From Gemmatimonadota bacterium (lineage in GTDB: Bacteria > Gemmatimonadota > Gemmatimonadetes > Gemmatimonadales > Gemmatimonadaceae): a stretch of 64,000 bases of DNA. The first letter of the stretch is position 1; every line of letters begins with the position of its first letter. The stretch spans positions 1 to 64,000 of the forward strand of contig BJHH01000001.1 in the NCBI GenBank assembly GCA_014192065.1, read 5' to 3'. Position numbers and translations under genes: made by a program. Under the pieces are notes generated by a model. That model saw nothing but the letters and a program-made list of their open reading frames with translations. It searched no databases and was not told the DNA's origin. Below, piece by piece: positions 62,121 to 64,000 of this stretch.

Positions 62121-64000
62121 ATGACGCGAACGATTCGTCTTGCCGCCGTTTCCCTTGTCGCCATCCCGCTGATCGCGGCGACGCTCGAAGATCCGCCGCT
62201 GCGCGGCTATTCCGCCGACGCGAGCAAAGTGCAACGCGAGTGGGAGGCGAAGTTTCGCGCCATTCCGGAACCATCGCGCATTCGCGAAAACCTGCGGCTG
62301 CTCTCCGCGCGCCCCAACCACCTGGGTTCAGCCTACCAGAAAGAGAACGCGACTCGGGTGCGCGACCTGTTCCGTTCGTATGGCTGGCAGGCGGAGATCG
62401 AGGAATACTCGGTGCTCTTCCCGACGCCGAAAGAGCGCGTGCTCGAGATGGTGGCCCCGACAAAGTTCGTGGCGCGCATCGACGAGCCCGTGCTGAAGGA
62501 AGACCCGACGTCGGGCCAGAAGGCCGAGCAGCTGCCGACGTACAACTCGTACTCGGGTGACGGCGACGTCACCGCGCCGTTGGTCTACGTGAACTACGGT
62601 ACACCGGCGGATTACGACGAACTCGACAAGCGCGGCATCTCCGTTCGTGGCGCCATCGTGATCGCGCGGTATGGCGGGAGCTGGCGCGGTATCAAGCCGA
62701 AGGTCGCGTACGAGCATGGCGCGGTGGGCTGCCTGATCTACTCGGACCCGAAGGACGACGGGTACGCGCAAGGCGAAGTGTATCCCGCTGGCCCGTGGCG
62801 TCCGAAGGACGGCGTGCAGCGTGGCAGCGTGATGGACATGCCGGTGTATCCGGGTGATCCGCTCACGCCTGGTGTCGGCGCGACGAAGGATGCCAAGCGT
62901 CTCGACATCAAGGATGCCGTGACGATCATGAAGATCCCCGTGATGCCGATCTCGTACGCCGACGCGCAGCCGTTGCTCGCGGCCATGACGGGGCCGGTGG
63001 CTCCAGAGAGTTGGCGCGGCGGACTGCCGCTGACGTACCGGATTGGCCCCGGCGCGGCACGTGTGCACCTCAAGCTCTCATTCAACTGGAACCAGACGCC
63101 GCTCTACAACGTGATCGCCAAGCTCCCCGGCTCGACCTGGGCCGACGAGTGGGTCATGCGTGGCAACCATATGGACGGTTGGGTGAATGGCGCGTCGGAT
63201 CCGCTTTCGGGTCTGGTGGCCGAGCTCGAAGAAGCGCGGGCGTTGGGAGAGATCTACAAGCAGGGCTGGCGCCCGAAGCGGACCATCGTCTACATGGCGT
63301 GGGATGGCGAGGAGCACGGCCTCATCGGTTCGACCGAGTGGGCCGAGCATCATGGCGACGAACTGCAGCAGAAGGCCGTGATGTACCTCAACACCGACGG
63401 CAACGGCCGCGGGTTCCTCAGCGCCGAGGGGTCGCACTACCTCGAAAATCTGGTGAACGCCGTCGCGCGCGACGTCACAGATCCGGAGACTGGCGGCACG
63501 GTCTGGAAGCGCTGGCAGGCAGCGGTGATCGCACGCGGCGACGCGAAGGCAAAGGGCGAAGCGCGTGGCGGGCGCGCCGATCTGCGCATCGCTGCGCTCG
63601 GCTCCGGTTCCGACTACACCCCGTTCATCCAGCACCTTGGGATCCCGACGCTGAACCTCGGATTCGGTGGCGAGGGCGGCGGCGGCGTGTACCACTCGAT
63701 CTATGATTCGTTCACCTGGTACTCGCGGTTCGCCGACACCACGTTCACCTACGGTCGCGCGCTGGCGCAGACCGTGGGCACAGTCATTATGCGCACGGCG
63801 AACGCTGACGTGCTGCCCTATCAGTTCGACAATCTGGCGGAGACGGCGCGCGGGTATGCGGCGGAACTCAAGGCCCTCCGTGATGCGGAGGCCGCAAAGA
63901 TCGCCGAGGTCAATCGTCAGCATGATGAAGGGGTGTTCACCGCGATGAACGATCCGTGGAATCCGTTACAGCCACCACAACGCGAGGTGAACGCGCCGAT
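62121..64000 (+). CDS. secreted M28B glutamate-carboxypeptidase-II-like peptidase (3' end beyond window)
   Basis: At least 626 residues; the frame is still open at the window edge, so it is partial. The start ATG 62121 has GAGGA 8 nt upstream, and an N-terminal hydrophobic segment (LAAVSLVAIPLIAA) suggests export or anchoring. A PA-like domain (TAPLVYVNYGTPADYDEL, RGAIVIARYGG, YEHGAVGCLIYSD) precedes the catalytic domain: RGNHMDGWVNGASDPLSG (His, Asp), WDGEEHGLIGSTEW (Glu-Glu), LNTDGNGRG (Asp) and HSIYDSFTWY (His). This matches the N-acetylated-alpha-linked acidic dipeptidase family. The C-terminal dimerisation domain has begun near residue 570. Confidence 0.92.
   Translation, partial: MTRTIRLAAVSLVAIPLIAATLEDPPLRGYSADASKVQREWEAKFRAIPEPSRIRENLRLLSARPNHLGSAYQKENATRVRDLFRSYGWQAEIEEYSVLFPTPKERVLEMVAPTKFVARIDEPVLKEDPTSGQKAEQLPTYNSYSGDGDVTAPLVYVNYGTPADYDELDKRGISVRGAIVIARYGGSWRGIKPKVAYEHGAVGCLIYSDPKDDGYAQGEVYPAGPWRPKDGVQRGSVMDMPVYPGDPLTPGVGATKDAKRLDIKDAVTIMKIPVMPISYADAQPLLAAMTGPVAPESWRGGLPLTYRIGPGAARVHLKLSFNWNQTPLYNVIAKLPGSTWADEWVMRGNHMDGWVNGASDPLSGLVAELEEARALGEIYKQGWRPKRTIVYMAWDGEEHGLIGSTEWAEHHGDELQQKAVMYLNTDGNGRGFLSAEGSHYLENLVNAVARDVTDPETGGTVWKRWQAAVIARGDAKAKGEARGGRADLRIAALGSGSDYTPFIQHLGIPTLNLGFGGEGGGGVYHSIYDSFTWYSRFADTTFTYGRALAQTVGTVIMRTANADVLPYQFDNLAETARGYAAELKALRDAEAAKIAEVNRQHDEGVFTAMNDPWNPLQPPQREVNAP

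Noticed and set aside
1-64000. tRNA, rRNA, CRISPR arrays, transposases and prophage genes
   Set aside because: Scanning by eye found no cloverleaf with TTCGA-type T-loop outside genes, no regular spacer-repeat series, and no transposase or integrase. Short RNAs without strong structure could be missed.

Overview
The window is GC-rich, densely packed bacterial chromosome. It fits Gemmatimonadota: many secreted zinc peptidases and amidohydrolases, Ig-like/cohesin-like lipoproteins, large families of small unknown proteins, and frequent GTG/TTG starts. That assignment comes from gene content only; there is no rRNA in the window. I see no tRNA, CRISPR array, insertion sequence, integrase or phage gene. 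The window looks like resident chromosome rather than an island.

Layout. 1-5.1 kb: glycerol-3-phosphate dehydrogenase (minus), divergent from a two-gene beta-oxidation operon (FadI-like thiolase, FadJ-like multifunctional enzyme). 5.1-9.2 kb: a secreted M14 carboxypeptidase, a small unknown protein, RsgA and an exported TPR protein. 9.2-15 kb: PdxH, MoaB/MogA, OsmC, CsaA, a large M16 peptidase and a thioredoxin-fold [2Fe-2S] ferredoxin. 15-20.8 kb: a fused alpha/beta 2-oxoacid dehydrogenase E1, an HNH nuclease, an AraC-type HTH/methylguanine methyltransferase fusion and glutamine-dependent NAD synthetase. 20.9-30.3 kb: an envelope region with a PBP1-type bifunctional enzyme, a leishmanolysin-like lipoprotein, and a translationally coupled four-gene operon encoding two cohesin-like lipoproteins, a small lipoprotein and a secreted beta-propeller ending in a canonical dockerin. 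30.4-38.1 kb: Lon with an unusual insertion, an unknown protein, a hydrolase, a DEAD-box helicase, a pseudopilin, a small lipoprotein and an SGNH hydrolase. 38.1-45.2 kb: an M20 hydrolase, a hidden selenoprotein, an exported Cys-containing protein, a DEAH-type RNA helicase with an RGG tail, and a PadR-controlled membrane protein. 45.3-52.2 kb: a CGNR regulator, IspH, a mutarotase and fumarylacetoacetase with an unknown partner. 52.3-64 kb: acyl-CoA dehydrogenase, an operon of a FAD oxidoreductase, a PH-like protein and two tandem M28 peptidases, a MetX-like exported hydrolase, an amidohydrolase, DinB, and the start of a glutamate-carboxypeptidase-II-like enzyme cut by the window end.

Main discoveries. 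(1) At 39613-39849 a 78-residue SelW/Rdx-family selenoprotein is read through an in-frame TGA. It has a Cys-x-x-Sec motif and a hairpin with a GGUCU loop 21 nt downstream, like a bacterial SECIS element. The organism should therefore decode UGA as selenocysteine. (2) The coupled operon at 24832-30267 has cohesin-like modules on two lipoproteins and a dockerin on a secreted propeller, suggesting a small cell-surface cohesin-dockerin assembly. (3) glpD and the DEAH helicase have no ATG/GTG/TTG that would include their conserved N-terminal domains; each has a Shine-Dalgarno-like sequence in front of a non-canonical codon (ATT, GTA). (4) A perfect 10-bp inverted repeat brackets a TATAAT box in front of padR.

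How the genes fit together. Lipid and acyl-CoA use (thiolase, FadJ-like, acyl-CoA dehydrogenase, GlpD), tyrosine breakdown (fumarylacetoacetase) and the fused E1 feed central metabolism. The many exported peptidases and hydrolases suggest an aerobic scavenger of peptides and polymers. The gene order is mostly short, tightly overlapping operons separated by simple hairpin terminators between convergent units.
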